Shown here in pieces: positions 1-9,361 of a stretch of DNA of 64,000 nucleotides. A program made the translations under genes and the position numbers. The notes under the pieces were generated by a model, which saw nothing but the letters and a program-made list of their open reading frames with translations, was not told the DNA's origin and made no database searches. The stretch spans positions 1-64,000 of the forward strand of contig JAEIOE010000004.1 in assembly GCA_016342455.1 (NCBI GenBank), given 5' to 3'. Within the stretch, counting starts at the first letter, position 1; each line of letters starts with the position of its first letter. The stretch comes from Mycoplasmatota bacterium (lineage in GTDB: Bacteria; Bacillota_I; Bacilli_A; Izemoplasmatales; Hujiaoplasmataceae).

Positions 1-69
1 AAAATCGTTATAAACGTCTTAATTAAGCCGTTAAACGATAAAAAGCAACTTGGTATAATTAACCTGTCT

Positions 70-182
70 TGTCATTACTAAGTTTATCATGTTTTTCACT
101 AAAAAAATAGCGTGTTTTACTCTGGAGTTATACCAAGTTTACTGTTTGTGCACTAGAAGCTTAAAGCTTTTAGCACAATCGT
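70..182. repeat. Left-edge direct repeat, copy 1 (~113 bp)
   Basis: tgtcattactaagtttat...ataccaagtttactgtttgtgcactagaagctt...caatcgt; about 94% identical to 1398..1510 without indels (by eye). Confidence 0.9.
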
Positions 183-256
183 CATAATTTGTAACTTATC
201 TGTTGACAAGTATTAATCGAAAATAATTATACAAACATGCTATCAAAATCTTATTT

Positions 257-946
257 TTATATGTGAGAGGATTTAAATGATTCAATCTCAAATTTAACAT
301 TCTTCAAAAACATAATTGGATTTCCATAATCTATATCAAAATAATTATTTTTTATCCAATCATGAACATCAAATTTTGAAATAAAGCCTTTCTTAGTGTA
401 AGTATAAAGAGATCTAGCTGATGTAATTAACGCATATTTTTTATACGCTTCATTACTAAGCAGTAAGTCATTAGTTAGGAAATCATCGAGCTGAAAACTA
501 ATCTCTTTACTAACTACATTCCAATCAAAATTAATCAAGCTATTCAACAAGTCTGTTTTGTATATTGCTTTATAACTATCCAAGATCATAGCTGATTCTA
601 AATCACCAAATCCTAAATCGTGGATAGGCTTCCACCCTTTTGGGTTAGTCCCAACATAATAACCGCTCGTAACTTTATCATTCACTAATCCAATATACCT
701 ACCTTCAAAAAGGGAAAAAATAGACTTACTTTTTCTATATTGCGTGTGCAAATTTTGTATTTTCATTTGGTCATCATTAGATAGCTCACTTTTTATTAAG
801 GCTATAAAATCTATGTCACTAGAATCAGGACAAAATCCTCCTCTAACACTTGAACCATATATTATAATATCAAGTAATCGATTTCCAAAAATAGCAGATA
901 AATCCTTATTGAACTGTTCAACAACATTTTCAACTACTTCATTCAT
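257..946 (-). CDS. Nucleotidyltransferase, AadA-like/Pol-beta superfamily
   Basis: N-terminal IIIYGSSVRGGFCPDSSDIDFIALI matches the GS...DxD NTase motif; about 229 aa. Confidence 0.75.
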   Translation of the reverse strand: MNEVVENVVEQFNKDLSAIFGNRLLDIIIYGSSVRGGFCPDSSDIDFIALIKSELSNDDQMKIQNLHTQYRKSKSIFSLFEGRYIGLVNDKVTSGYYVGTNPKGWKPIHDLGFGDLESAMILDSYKAIYKTDLLNSLINFDWNVVSKEISFQLDDFLTNDLLLSNEAYKKYALITSARSLYTYTKKGFISKFDVHDWIKNNYFDIDYGNPIMFLKNVKFEIESFKSSHI

Positions 947-1051
947 ACAAGAGCCTCCTTAATTCTGGTATAATCACAAATTCTCCTTGCATCCAAGTAT
1001 TGTCTAGTCATTACAGAATTTTACTCTGTTTCGATAGAGTCTAACTCTCTT

Positions 1052-1351
1052 TCATATGGAGTTGCTTTTTTTTAATGTATTTTCTCCTAATTTCCATGTT
1101 CCATCATGATTGAGTTTCATCATTTTTAAATAGTATTCATTTGGCTTACTAACAGAGTAATTATGTGTTTTAGTGATGTCATAATCACAAAATGCAGCTT
1201 TATCATATAACCCCACTATATACACTAGGTCCTGTTCCAAATTATTTTCTACGGAATAAATTTTTCTAACTGATTTATGATTATCGATTAGTGATCTCAC
1301 TGAGTATGGTTTATCTAAAAGACCATATACACCATAACTAAAATCACACAT
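1052..1351 (-). CDS. Hypothetical protein (99 aa)
   Basis: ORF between repeat copies; no motif recognised. Confidence 0.5.
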   Translation of the reverse strand: MCDFSYGVYGLLDKPYSVRSLIDNHKSVRKIYSVENNLEQDLVYIVGLYDKAAFCDYDITKTHNYSVSKPNEYYLKMMKLNHDGTWKLGENTLKKSNSI

Positions 1352-1397
1352 CAGAAACTTTCCTTCTACTACCGCTTCGCAGATTGTATGTCTGTGT

Positions 1398-1510
1398 TGT
1401 CATTACTAAGTTTATAATGTTTTTCATCAAAAAAATAGCGTGTTTTCCTCTGGAGTTATACCAAGTTTACTGTTTGTGCACTAGAAGCTTACAGCTTTTA
1501 GTGCAATCGT
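1398..1510. repeat. Left-edge direct repeat, copy 2 (~113 bp)
   Basis: Near-identical to 70..182. Confidence 0.9.
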
Positions 1511-1693
1511 ATTAAAAAAAGAAAATTATATTGACAAGTTTTATCGCTACTAATTATGAATACAGGCTATTAAAATATTATTTTCTATGCATACGATAAA
1601 GCAGGTGTCCTCTGTTTAATTTCCATACCAATCCAAAAATCAACCCTCATGTTTGAAAGAAATTTCAGAATGTCGTGTATTATACCCTGAACA

Positions 1694-2623
1694 TTATTGT
1701 TTGATATTTAGTTCTTTTATTATTTTAGCTATCTCTTTTATTTCATTCAATATTTGTTTTCTTCTATTGTCGGTTTCAATAATATCGCTTAAGCTTTTTA
1801 AAGCCATCACAATGCAAAATAGTTGTAAGCAATCCTTTTTATTTATCTCGCGAGTAAATATCCCGTGACTAACTCTGTTTCTGTTAATAATTGATGGTTC
1901 CTCATCTTTCTCAATTGATTTTGAAAATATATGTTCCTTAATTAATAAATTCACATTGTCTATCATCCGGACAAAAAAATCAATATTTGTTTTAAATGGT
2001 TGTGATATTGATTCCACTTGTTCTTTAGTCTTATCAAAATTTTCCTTTATCCTGAATATACTTTCCCCATCAAATTTACCCACTAGTTTATGCAAATATT
2101 CAATTACTGGAAATAACCCTTGAGCACAAATATAATATGCATCATTTACATATGCTACTCTGCATTGTTGATAATAAGCATTGGCTATTTTTGAATCAAA
2201 TGAGATTGAAGATGGGAAATAAGTATGGAAGTATTCATGAAAAAAATCCACATATAATTGTTCAGAATCTTTGTTGGAATATCCACTAACCCTAAAGTCT
2301 TGCCTAAACATAATCCACCCTTTTTGAGATAAAACATCATAATAGGATTTCGAGAAAATATTTCCGAATAAATTCTTCCCAAATTCATGTCTAAGGATTA
2401 GAACATAATATAAATGTTTATTTTGATAGTGGATATAGATGTTTGAGTAATATTCTTTTTCGCTAATATTGTCTTTTTTCAAACCAGCTAAGACTTTCTC
2501 ATCGATTGCTATTTTCTCTCTTAGTTCAAGAATATTCTTGCTAAGATCCATTGTATAAGTTATCGCTGAGTAAGGTTCAATTTTATTCATAAATAACCTT
2601 CTTTCCACACTAAAAAAATCCAT
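1694..2623 (-). CDS. HEPN-like hypothetical protein
   Basis: C-terminal IINRNRVSHGIFT contains an Rx4H-type HEPN motif (RNRVSH). Confidence 0.5.
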   Translation of the reverse strand: MDFFSVERRLFMNKIEPYSAITYTMDLSKNILELREKIAIDEKVLAGLKKDNISEKEYYSNIYIHYQNKHLYYVLILRHEFGKNLFGNIFSKSYYDVLSQKGWIMFRQDFRVSGYSNKDSEQLYVDFFHEYFHTYFPSSISFDSKIANAYYQQCRVAYVNDAYYICAQGLFPVIEYLHKLVGKFDGESIFRIKENFDKTKEQVESISQPFKTNIDFFVRMIDNVNLLIKEHIFSKSIEKDEEPSIINRNRVSHGIFTREINKKDCLQLFCIVMALKSLSDIIETDNRRKQILNEIKEIAKIIKELNIKQ

Positions 2624-2684
2624 GTATTGTTCTCCGATGAATGTCTTGTCACTCCTAATTTTTTCGTGATTTTAGGTGCTTAAG

Positions 2685-3143
2685 CTAGTCTAAAATATGC
2701 TCATATATATTCAAATTATCTTTTGAATCAACAAGATTAAATCCACTATGTCCGAACAGACGAATTGATACTTCATTTTTAGATTCAATGCTTGCTCTTA
2801 TTTTTTTGTATGGGAGACATAAAGCATTATTCTTCAAGTCCCTAAGAACTGAAGTTGCAATTCCCTTTTTCTGAAAGTTTTGAATAATCATAATTGCAAT
2901 ATTAATTTGCTTATCAACAAAGTCTATTTGCAATCCTCCTACAAGTATATCATTCATATAAAGTCCATAATATTTCACGTTGTCACTTTTAGTGACATAT
3001 TTTATATAATCGTGACTAATATTAATATATTTAGCTACTGATTTGTCGGTGTGTATTTTTAATATATCAATCATATTAGAATAATCAAATAAAATATAGT
3101 CAATTTTCATTTGCTTAAGCTCTCCTTTTATAGGTAATATCAT
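2685..3143 (-). CDS. GNAT family N-acetyltransferase
   Basis: GNAT-like pattern: IAIMIIQNFQKKGIATSVLRDL followed by SKNEVSIRLFGHSGF. Confidence 0.8.
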   Translation of the reverse strand: MILPIKGELKQMKIDYILFDYSNMIDILKIHTDKSVAKYINISHDYIKYVTKSDNVKYYGLYMNDILVGGLQIDFVDKQINIAIMIIQNFQKKGIATSVLRDLKNNALCLPYKKIRASIESKNEVSIRLFGHSGFNLVDSKDNLNIYEHILD

Positions 3144-3174
3144 GAGTGTTTATAAATACTGAAAACTAAGAACA

Positions 3175-3648
3175 TCAAGAACAGTTATCAATCATAAAAT
3201 AATCTTCTATAATAGGCTTGTGAGTTTCTGCAATTTCAATTTCTCTTATTTCATCTATTGAAAAAAATTCATTTTTTTTTGATTCAGAACTACAAATCAA
3301 ATCAGGTAGCTGGTCTAGTACGGTTTCATATACCACAGTTATAACTCGCAATACATTACCATCAGGATAACTGGCAATTCTCGATGGATCATCATAGATT
3401 TTAAAAAAATGTATTTCATCTTCAGCAATATTGATTCCTGTCTCTTCAAGAGTTTCTCGTATGGCGCAGTCTATTAAGCTTTCTTTGATTTTTAAGCCTC
3501 CACCAATGATTGCCCATCTATTGCTATCACTTCTTTGCTCTAGCAAAATCATATTATTATATTTGATTATGATTGATGTCCCTATATGATTTGGTTTGTT
3601 AGGTTTTGGTGCGGAATTATCCTTATAATAGAATCTCGTTTCTTTCAT
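3175..3648 (-). CDS. NUDIX hydrolase
   Basis: Nudix box GGGLKIKESLIDCAIRETLEETGI. Confidence 0.92.
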   Translation of the reverse strand: MKETRFYYKDNSAPKPNKPNHIGTSIIIKYNNMILLEQRSDSNRWAIIGGGLKIKESLIDCAIRETLEETGINIAEDEIHFFKIYDDPSRIASYPDGNVLRVITVVYETVLDQLPDLICSSESKKNEFFSIDEIREIEIAETHKPIIEDYFMIDNCS

Positions 3649-3693
3649 AATCTACCTCTTTCATATCCTGTAAATGATTATTCAATTAACCGA

Positions 3694-4485
3694 TTATTCC
3701 TTGGCAATTATATATATTAAATCGGGAATAATTACTTTTCTACCATAATTATATTTAGCTTGAAGTTCTTCATTTCTTCCAACAAGTGGATGTCCAGATG
3801 CTGAATTATCAGAAACGATTAGCAAAGCAATTGCAGGCACTTCAAGTAAATCAGCAACCAGATAAAAAGTACTCGTTTCCATCTCAATTAAATCTGTTTG
3901 AAATTTTTTTATTTCATCTAGATGATAGTACTCTAAAGCTACAGAATCAGTACAAAATACAGAAGCTTTTTTTAAAGTATACTTATTTTTTTTTGCTAGA
4001 GCTATAATTTCATTTATGTATTTGCTATCTGGATATATTTCTTTAAATGGTATATAATCATGTAAATTTTCTTCTAAATATGCATTTGCAAATACACCTG
4101 CAACACTATAAGAAGGTGTGCATAATTCACCAACACCATATTTATCTGTAAGGCTACCAACTGCCCCAATAAAAATTAATTTTTTAAATTTTAATTCACC
4201 ACAAATTGATAAGTGATCTAAAAGAGTGCTTGCTCCTGATGAAATTTGAATCCATGCAATTTTAACATTATCTCTTTCCACCAAATACCCAGAGGTAAAT
4301 GAGTGTGTTTCAAGAGTAGTGATCTTAAAACTATCATCTTGAATAATACTTGTTGGCTTCCAACTAGGAGCAATTACCAAAACATCATATATAATATTTG
4401 GATCTAACCCAAAATTCATATATGCCATGTTTGAGACATTATATTTGTGTATATGGTCTAATATTTTCTTCATTTTCTCTTTCAT
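3694..4485 (-). CDS. Nucleoside phosphorylase family (PNP_UDP_1-like)
   Basis: IFIGAVGSLTDKYGVGEL and DLIEMETSTFYLVADLL, SDNSASG motifs. Confidence 0.8.
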   Translation of the reverse strand: MKEKMKKILDHIHKYNVSNMAYMNFGLDPNIIYDVLVIAPSWKPTSIIQDDSFKITTLETHSFTSGYLVERDNVKIAWIQISSGASTLLDHLSICGELKFKKLIFIGAVGSLTDKYGVGELCTPSYSVAGVFANAYLEENLHDYIPFKEIYPDSKYINEIIALAKKNKYTLKKASVFCTDSVALEYYHLDEIKKFQTDLIEMETSTFYLVADLLEVPAIALLIVSDNSASGHPLVGRNEELQAKYNYGRKVIIPDLIYIIAKE

Positions 4486-4518
4486 CTAATCACCATTCTC
4501 TTAAGTCAGATTCTCTTA

Positions 4519-4620
4519 TCAATATTAAGTTTATTTCTTAAAGTTCTCAATAAATAGTAATTTTTCACTCCAATTTTACCGAGTTTACTGTATTTGAACT
4601 TAAAACCAAAACTTTTTGTA
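4519..4620. repeat. Possible diverged copy 3 of the left-edge repeat
   Basis: atattaagttta...taccgagtttactgtatttgaac resembles attactaagttta...taccaagtttactgtttgtgcac. Confidence 0.4.
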
Positions 4621-4650
4621 ATCTTATTATCATCAAACACTATTTATTTA

Positions 4651-5409
4651 TTAATTTTTAATTGATAATATCGCTTTATTAGGTAATGAATTTTGAAATT
4701 GAGGATTATCTTTGTCAATACAACTATTATTAATTTCCTCAATAAAAAACTCCTCGTAGAATGTATTAAGCAGTTCTTTCAAGTTGCGAATATTGTCCAT
4801 TAATGTATCACCAAATGTTCCATCATTGAAAAAGCATTGTTGAAAGTCTTCATAAACAAATAGCATTCTATGATGACTAACTGTATTTCGAAGTTCTTTT
4901 ACAGCATATAAGTTCTCTTTTAGATGATCTGAACTCCCAAATAACTCGATTAATTCGCTCTTTTTTAATTTTTTGGATATATTTAGTAATTGACTAAAAT
5001 CTAAATTTTCTAGTTCTTTAGATAAACTACTACCCTCTACAATTGATTTACTAATTGAATTCGATATTTTTTTTATACTGTTTATGTCGCTACAATATTT
5101 ATTAGATATATACCCTCTAATTCCTTCTTCTAAAGCTGAAAGAAATTTATAAAGAATTTTTCGTATTCTTTTGTCATAAATATATAGATTTTGTACTTTC
5201 TTATACTCTAGTTTTCCATTCTCGTTTAATTCAATATAGTTGACAAGAACTGTGTGATAAGAAACACCTTTCAAATCCAAATATTGTCTACACCTAAATT
5301 CTTCTTTTTTATTTTCAAACTCCATTCTTGCAATGAAGTCTTCCTTCGATATATCTAGTGAGAGTTTCGTCTTCATAGATTTAGACCCAGTTATATCTGC
5401 TGTATACAT
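4651..5409 (-). CDS. Abi_2-like/HEPN protein
   Basis: RNTVSHHRMLF gives HEPN Rx4H; YDKRIRKILYKFLSALEEGIRGYI resembles the Abi_2 N-terminus; overlaps upstream gene by 29 bp. Confidence 0.7.
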   Translation of the reverse strand: MYTADITGSKSMKTKLSLDISKEDFIARMEFENKKEEFRCRQYLDLKGVSYHTVLVNYIELNENGKLEYKKVQNLYIYDKRIRKILYKFLSALEEGIRGYISNKYCSDINSIKKISNSISKSIVEGSSLSKELENLDFSQLLNISKKLKKSELIELFGSSDHLKENLYAVKELRNTVSHHRMLFVYEDFQQCFFNDGTFGDTLMDNIRNLKELLNTFYEEFFIEEINNSCIDKDNPQFQNSLPNKAILSIKN

Positions 5410-6049
5410 TATTCACTGCCTCATAAAACAACGTAAATGATTTTTTACCCTCATCATTGTTGTTGTTTTTGAGCTTGAGATACTCGCCTCTAACTTCATT
5501 CCATAACCCATTTGCTTTTAAATTTGAGACTTTATAAGTATAGTTTTTTGCAGATGGCTTTTCATTCCAAGTATAAACATCTGTTGTTTTATTTCGAACA
5601 AGAATTTCTTGATTAAACTGATCATCATCGTCATTATACTCGTTCACAATAGCAAAATCACACCCATGTAAAATTCTACTATTTTTTTTATCAACCACTT
5701 TGATTACCATGGATTGTTTACCATTTGAAACATTACTATATTGAGTGTTTTCAATTATATTTTGTAATTCTTGAATGAATAATAATTTAAGATCTTTCGG
5801 ACTTAAATCTGCATCCTTTTGAATAACAAAATTATAGTCAAAATCAAATCCTGTGTTCCCTCCTACAACTCTTGTAACTAGATTCTTTCCACCACTTCCT
5901 ATTAGTTTAGGATCAAAAGTAACATTTTCTTCTCTTAAGTTTTTTTGCAAATCTCTGATTAATTTCTCAACTTGTTCTTTAGCAGGTTTCAATTCCGCTT
6001 TTGAAACATACTCAAATGTTCTTCCTGCATAATCTGACATTCTAATCAC
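5381..6049 (-). CDS. Predicted nucleotidyltransferase
   Basis: IGSGGKNLVTRVVGGNTGFDFDYNFVI (GS...DxD) and ILHGCDFAIV (possible third Asp). Confidence 0.65.
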   Translation of the reverse strand: MIRMSDYAGRTFEYVSKAELKPAKEQVEKLIRDLQKNLREENVTFDPKLIGSGGKNLVTRVVGGNTGFDFDYNFVIQKDADLSPKDLKLLFIQELQNIIENTQYSNVSNGKQSMVIKVVDKKNSRILHGCDFAIVNEYNDDDDQFNQEILVRNKTTDVYTWNEKPSAKNYTYKVSNLKANGLWNEVRGEYLKLKNNNNDEGKKSFTLFYEAVNNVYSRYNWV

Positions 6050-6064
6050 CTTCCTATATATTTT

Positions 6065-7870
6065 TTATAAATCTTCATCATCTGCATCTTCAATTATTAC
6101 AGTCTCTTCATCAATTAGTTTTTCTCTTTGAAATAATCCTTTTCCATCTTTAGTATATAATTTGACATTTTCGCTTTGTGGCCTATTTGCTATATCCACC
6201 TGATGTACATATACGAAATTTGGCATTTGAAAAGCTGTTCCAGATACAATACATTCGCCTGGTGCTAAAACAGTCAAAAAGTCCAATGATGTCTCATCTA
6301 AATATGCTACTGCTTTTCTTATTTTCTGGATATCTGATGGATTAACTAATTTGTGTATAAAATAATTATGTAGTTGTGAAATGATAGTCTGTGAAATATC
6401 ACTTGGTCTCTGACTAGCGAGCATAAGAAAACATCCGAATTTTCTGCCTTCCTTTACAACTTTTTCAAACACTTCTAGAACACTTCTGTGTGTTGAGGAT
6501 TGACTAGTTTCTTCGTATAAAAGGTTATGGGCTTCATCTACTACAATATTAATAATTTGTACAATCTCATCTTTTTCGTCTTTTTTATCTGCTAGAGAAT
6601 CAAAGATTTTATTTGATATCAATGAAGGTACTATTTCTTTCATATCTTTATTCACATCACCCAATTGCACAATACAAATATTCTTCTTATCAAAAATAAT
6701 GTTTTTATCATCTTCAGTAATACTAAAATCAAATACTTTCTTGAAATCAGCAATCAATTTATTTGCTCTAGATATAAGAGGCATCATAAAATCAAGTTGA
6801 ATACCATTTTCATTTTCTTGCGCAACTGCGAAATACAACTCAAATATGAATCTGTCTAGCCCATCATCTGGAAGATTAAGTTCAATATCATCAAGAAGTC
6901 GATCGAAACCTATTTGGTTAACATATAATGGAGAAAGTCCATCTCCTTTATAATAAAAATCTGATGTTGTTGAGTTAAATTTAAAGTTTTCAATATTCTC
7001 GAAATACTGACCTAGATGGTGTCTCATAGAGAAAAATAAATACCGTTTTCCATTTAGAATCATCGATTTGATTCGATCGATATAGTATTTTTTCTCTCTT
7101 TGTTCGCTTTTTTTTGCAAAAGTCCATTTGTAGGCGTTTTTAATTACCGGTACCTGTGTTTTTTCTGATGCATTCATGAGTACAACAAAATTATCTTCAG
7201 TCAATGTTTTTAAATTAAGAGGTATTTTATCACCCTTATCATTTCGTGTTCTCAATTTATAAACTTTTTTCTTATCTTCTAAACATATTGCATCTTTTGA
7301 ATACTCATTATTTATATCAAAGATGATAAACTTTCCCCTATTTGTATTTGCTTCATTAAGTACTTTCTCGTATTCAAGAAGAATTCTTGTTAGTGTATTA
7401 GACTTTCCTGAACCAGTATTACCAAAAACACCAATATGAGATGGTAACAAGTTATTTATATTAACTTCAATTTCTTTGCTTATATCAAACAAGTCATTTC
7501 CTATAGGAATCGTATGTTTTGATCCATCATTATAAATATATCTAAAGTCTTTTTGATCTAGGAGTTCAACTTCAGCAGATACAATCGGCAACATACGTAA
7601 TCCTTGAATAAAAGTGTTCTTATCGATGTACCCTTTAACTTGTAAATCTAAAAAATGAGAGTCAACTCTACCGTTTTTATATTCCGAGATTTCCCCTACC
7701 ACTTGACAAATAATAGTATCTAATCCTACTTTTGTCTTCAAAAATCCATTAATCTTTGGTGCATTCTCATACTTATTATTCTCAACAAGGTATGGAGGTA
7801 GAAGCTCATTTAGTTTTGCCTTAACAGCAAGTCCTCTTACTTCAACTATTCTTCCGATGGATTTTCCCAT
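6065..7870 (-). CDS. HerA-family (DUF87-type) ATPase
   Basis: Walker A GVFGNTGSGKSNT; Walker B IINIVVDEAHNLL; ASQRPSDIS; HAS-barrel-like N-terminus. Confidence 0.93.
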   Translation of the reverse strand: MGKSIGRIVEVRGLAVKAKLNELLPPYLVENNKYENAPKINGFLKTKVGLDTIICQVVGEISEYKNGRVDSHFLDLQVKGYIDKNTFIQGLRMLPIVSAEVELLDQKDFRYIYNDGSKHTIPIGNDLFDISKEIEVNINNLLPSHIGVFGNTGSGKSNTLTRILLEYEKVLNEANTNRGKFIIFDINNEYSKDAICLEDKKKVYKLRTRNDKGDKIPLNLKTLTEDNFVVLMNASEKTQVPVIKNAYKWTFAKKSEQREKKYYIDRIKSMILNGKRYLFFSMRHHLGQYFENIENFKFNSTTSDFYYKGDGLSPLYVNQIGFDRLLDDIELNLPDDGLDRFIFELYFAVAQENENGIQLDFMMPLISRANKLIADFKKVFDFSITEDDKNIIFDKKNICIVQLGDVNKDMKEIVPSLISNKIFDSLADKKDEKDEIVQIINIVVDEAHNLLYEETSQSSTHRSVLEVFEKVVKEGRKFGCFLMLASQRPSDISQTIISQLHNYFIHKLVNPSDIQKIRKAVAYLDETSLDFLTVLAPGECIVSGTAFQMPNFVYVHQVDIANRPQSENVKLYTKDGKGLFQREKLIDEETVIIEDADDEDL

Positions 7871-8745
7871 AATTCACTTACCATTCTACTACATGTCAAT
7901 GTAGGATTTTTTTTGTTATCATTATCTTCCTGCTCAATAACTATAACGTTGTTTTTAATTGTTTCAGGAATAATATGAGTATTATCATATTTAAACCAAT
8001 AAACTGTTAATCCAAAACTAATAGCATCATTTATTAATGAATTTAAGTGTTCATCATTCCCAGAATATCCAATAACAAATAGAATTGAATTTTTTCTTGA
8101 GAGTTGTGATTTCATTCTAAATAATATTTCAAATCTCTTTCTTTGTAAAGTTTCATCATATTTGTTCTTGCTTGGTAAAATGGGATTTTTTAAATCACCA
8201 TGGATTTTTGAAACTAAGTAAGTAGGAACATAAACATCCCTACTATAATCATAACCTATCAATTCAAAAAACTTATCGTTTCCATCAATATTACTAGATG
8301 AAATTACATTACACAAATATCCAACATTGTTAAGTACATTTTCAATAATGTTATCATAATTCGTCGTATAAACATTTACCTGTTTCATTGTCTTAGTTCT
8401 ATTTTCTGAGCTAAGAATAAGTGCGTTAAAGTTTGTAAACATTTTTTGAATATCTTGAATATCCACATGCGTCATTTGTGCATCATCAATACTTTTTCCT
8501 AGTTCTTCCTGAAACTTTGCTAGAACCTCATTTCGTTTAGATTCTTCTAGCTCAAGCAAACCTAGTTCAAAATTCTTAGTTGATCTACCAAGCTTTTCTT
8601 TTAGTAAATCGTTGGTTTGTTCAAGGTCATTCATTTGTTTTATCGCCCTACCGTTCACTCCAGCACCGAAGAAAAAATTTAAATGCGCGGATGATAAAAT
8701 TCTTGAATTAAACATGACGGATCCTTCTTTTTCTATTTTATCCAT
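7846..8745 (-). CDS. SIR2-like protein
   Basis: FFFGAGVN, VYTTNYDNIIE, SKIHGDL and LFVIGYSGNDEH; overlaps HerA ORF by 25 bp. Confidence 0.9.
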   Translation of the reverse strand: MDKIEKEGSVMFNSRILSSAHLNFFFGAGVNGRAIKQMNDLEQTNDLLKEKLGRSTKNFELGLLELEESKRNEVLAKFQEELGKSIDDAQMTHVDIQDIQKMFTNFNALILSSENRTKTMKQVNVYTTNYDNIIENVLNNVGYLCNVISSSNIDGNDKFFELIGYDYSRDVYVPTYLVSKIHGDLKNPILPSKNKYDETLQRKRFEILFRMKSQLSRKNSILFVIGYSGNDEHLNSLINDAISFGLTVYWFKYDNTHIIPETIKNNVIVIEQEDNDNKKNPTLTCSRMVSELWENPSEE

Positions 8746-9241
8746 AATATATCTCCTTCCTAATCTTTATCAATTCACTTACTTGTGCTCTTATAACCTC
8801 AGGTATAAGACTACTCACATCAAACAACTTATTCATATGATAATGTGCAAATGCTATTGCATCAATCTCAATGTCTTGTGTTAGATAATCTTCATCATTT
8901 TCTAGAACACCTGAAGGTCTCTCATAATTCTCCATATCTTGTTTCCAGGTATTGATTGTAGCCTGTTTTATGATTTCTTTTCCTTTATACTTACCTGAAA
9001 CAACCAGGTATTGAAAAACATGTCTAGTCTCGTGAAAGCACGTTGTTTGAATTTCTAGAGTGTTTGCCGACAATATCCATACCTCATTAAAAGCTATAAT
9101 CATTTTTTCTTTTAGAAACACTGCATTGATGCCTTTTTCATTTAAATTTATGTCATTAAAAAACTGCACATCAGGAGTCTTTATATTAAGTATCCGTGCA
9201 GCTAAAGCAACTCCACTCATCGCAACTTCAAAATTATCCAT
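8738..9241 (-). CDS. Putative zinc metallopeptidase (HExxH)
   Basis: TTCFHETRHVFQYL contains HETRH; overlaps SIR2 ORF by 8 bp. Confidence 0.65.
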   Translation of the reverse strand: MDNFEVAMSGVALAARILNIKTPDVQFFNDINLNEKGINAVFLKEKMIIAFNEVWILSANTLEIQTTCFHETRHVFQYLVVSGKYKGKEIIKQATINTWKQDMENYERPSGVLENDEDYLTQDIEIDAIAFAHYHMNKLFDVSSLIPEVIRAQVSELIKIRKEIYYG

Positions 9242-9264
9242 GACAACCCCCGTAAAATCGTTTA

Positions 9265-9299
9265 TTTATAAATAAAGTATATCACATTTTATTTATAAA
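9265..9299. promoter_or_regulatory. Inverted repeat overlapping probable promoter of the defence operon
   Basis: tttataaataaa (9265-9276) and tttatttataaa (9288-9299) are perfect 12-bp arms with 11-bp spacer; minus-strand TATACT lies across the spacer and one arm. Confidence 0.5.
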
Positions 9300-9312
9300 G
9301 GAAATTGAAAAA

Positions 9313-9345
9313 AAGCCGTAGCAGATTCAACCGCTACGGCTTCTT
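9313..9345. terminator. Hairpin terminator
   Basis: aagccgtagcagattcaaccgctacggcttcttt, with A-run/T-run flanks. Confidence 0.75.
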
Positions 9346-9361
9346 TGTGTGATCTTGTATT

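Noticed and set aside
744-962. Plus-strand ORF antisense to the NTase gene
   Set aside because: Entirely overlaps a motif-supported gene; low-complexity translation, typical antisense ORF. The same applies to most plus-strand ORFs listed between 1 and 45.6 kb.
60-1510. Integron attC array
   Set aside because: Repeats flank cassettes but lack a convincing GTTRRRY/RYYYAAC pair, and no integron-type integrase was recognised.
2185-2388. Nested 67-aa minus-strand ORF
   Set aside because: Out-of-frame inside the 309-aa gene; no supporting motif. Same reasoning for 20982..21191, 25675..25911, 37176..37394 and 38451..38651.
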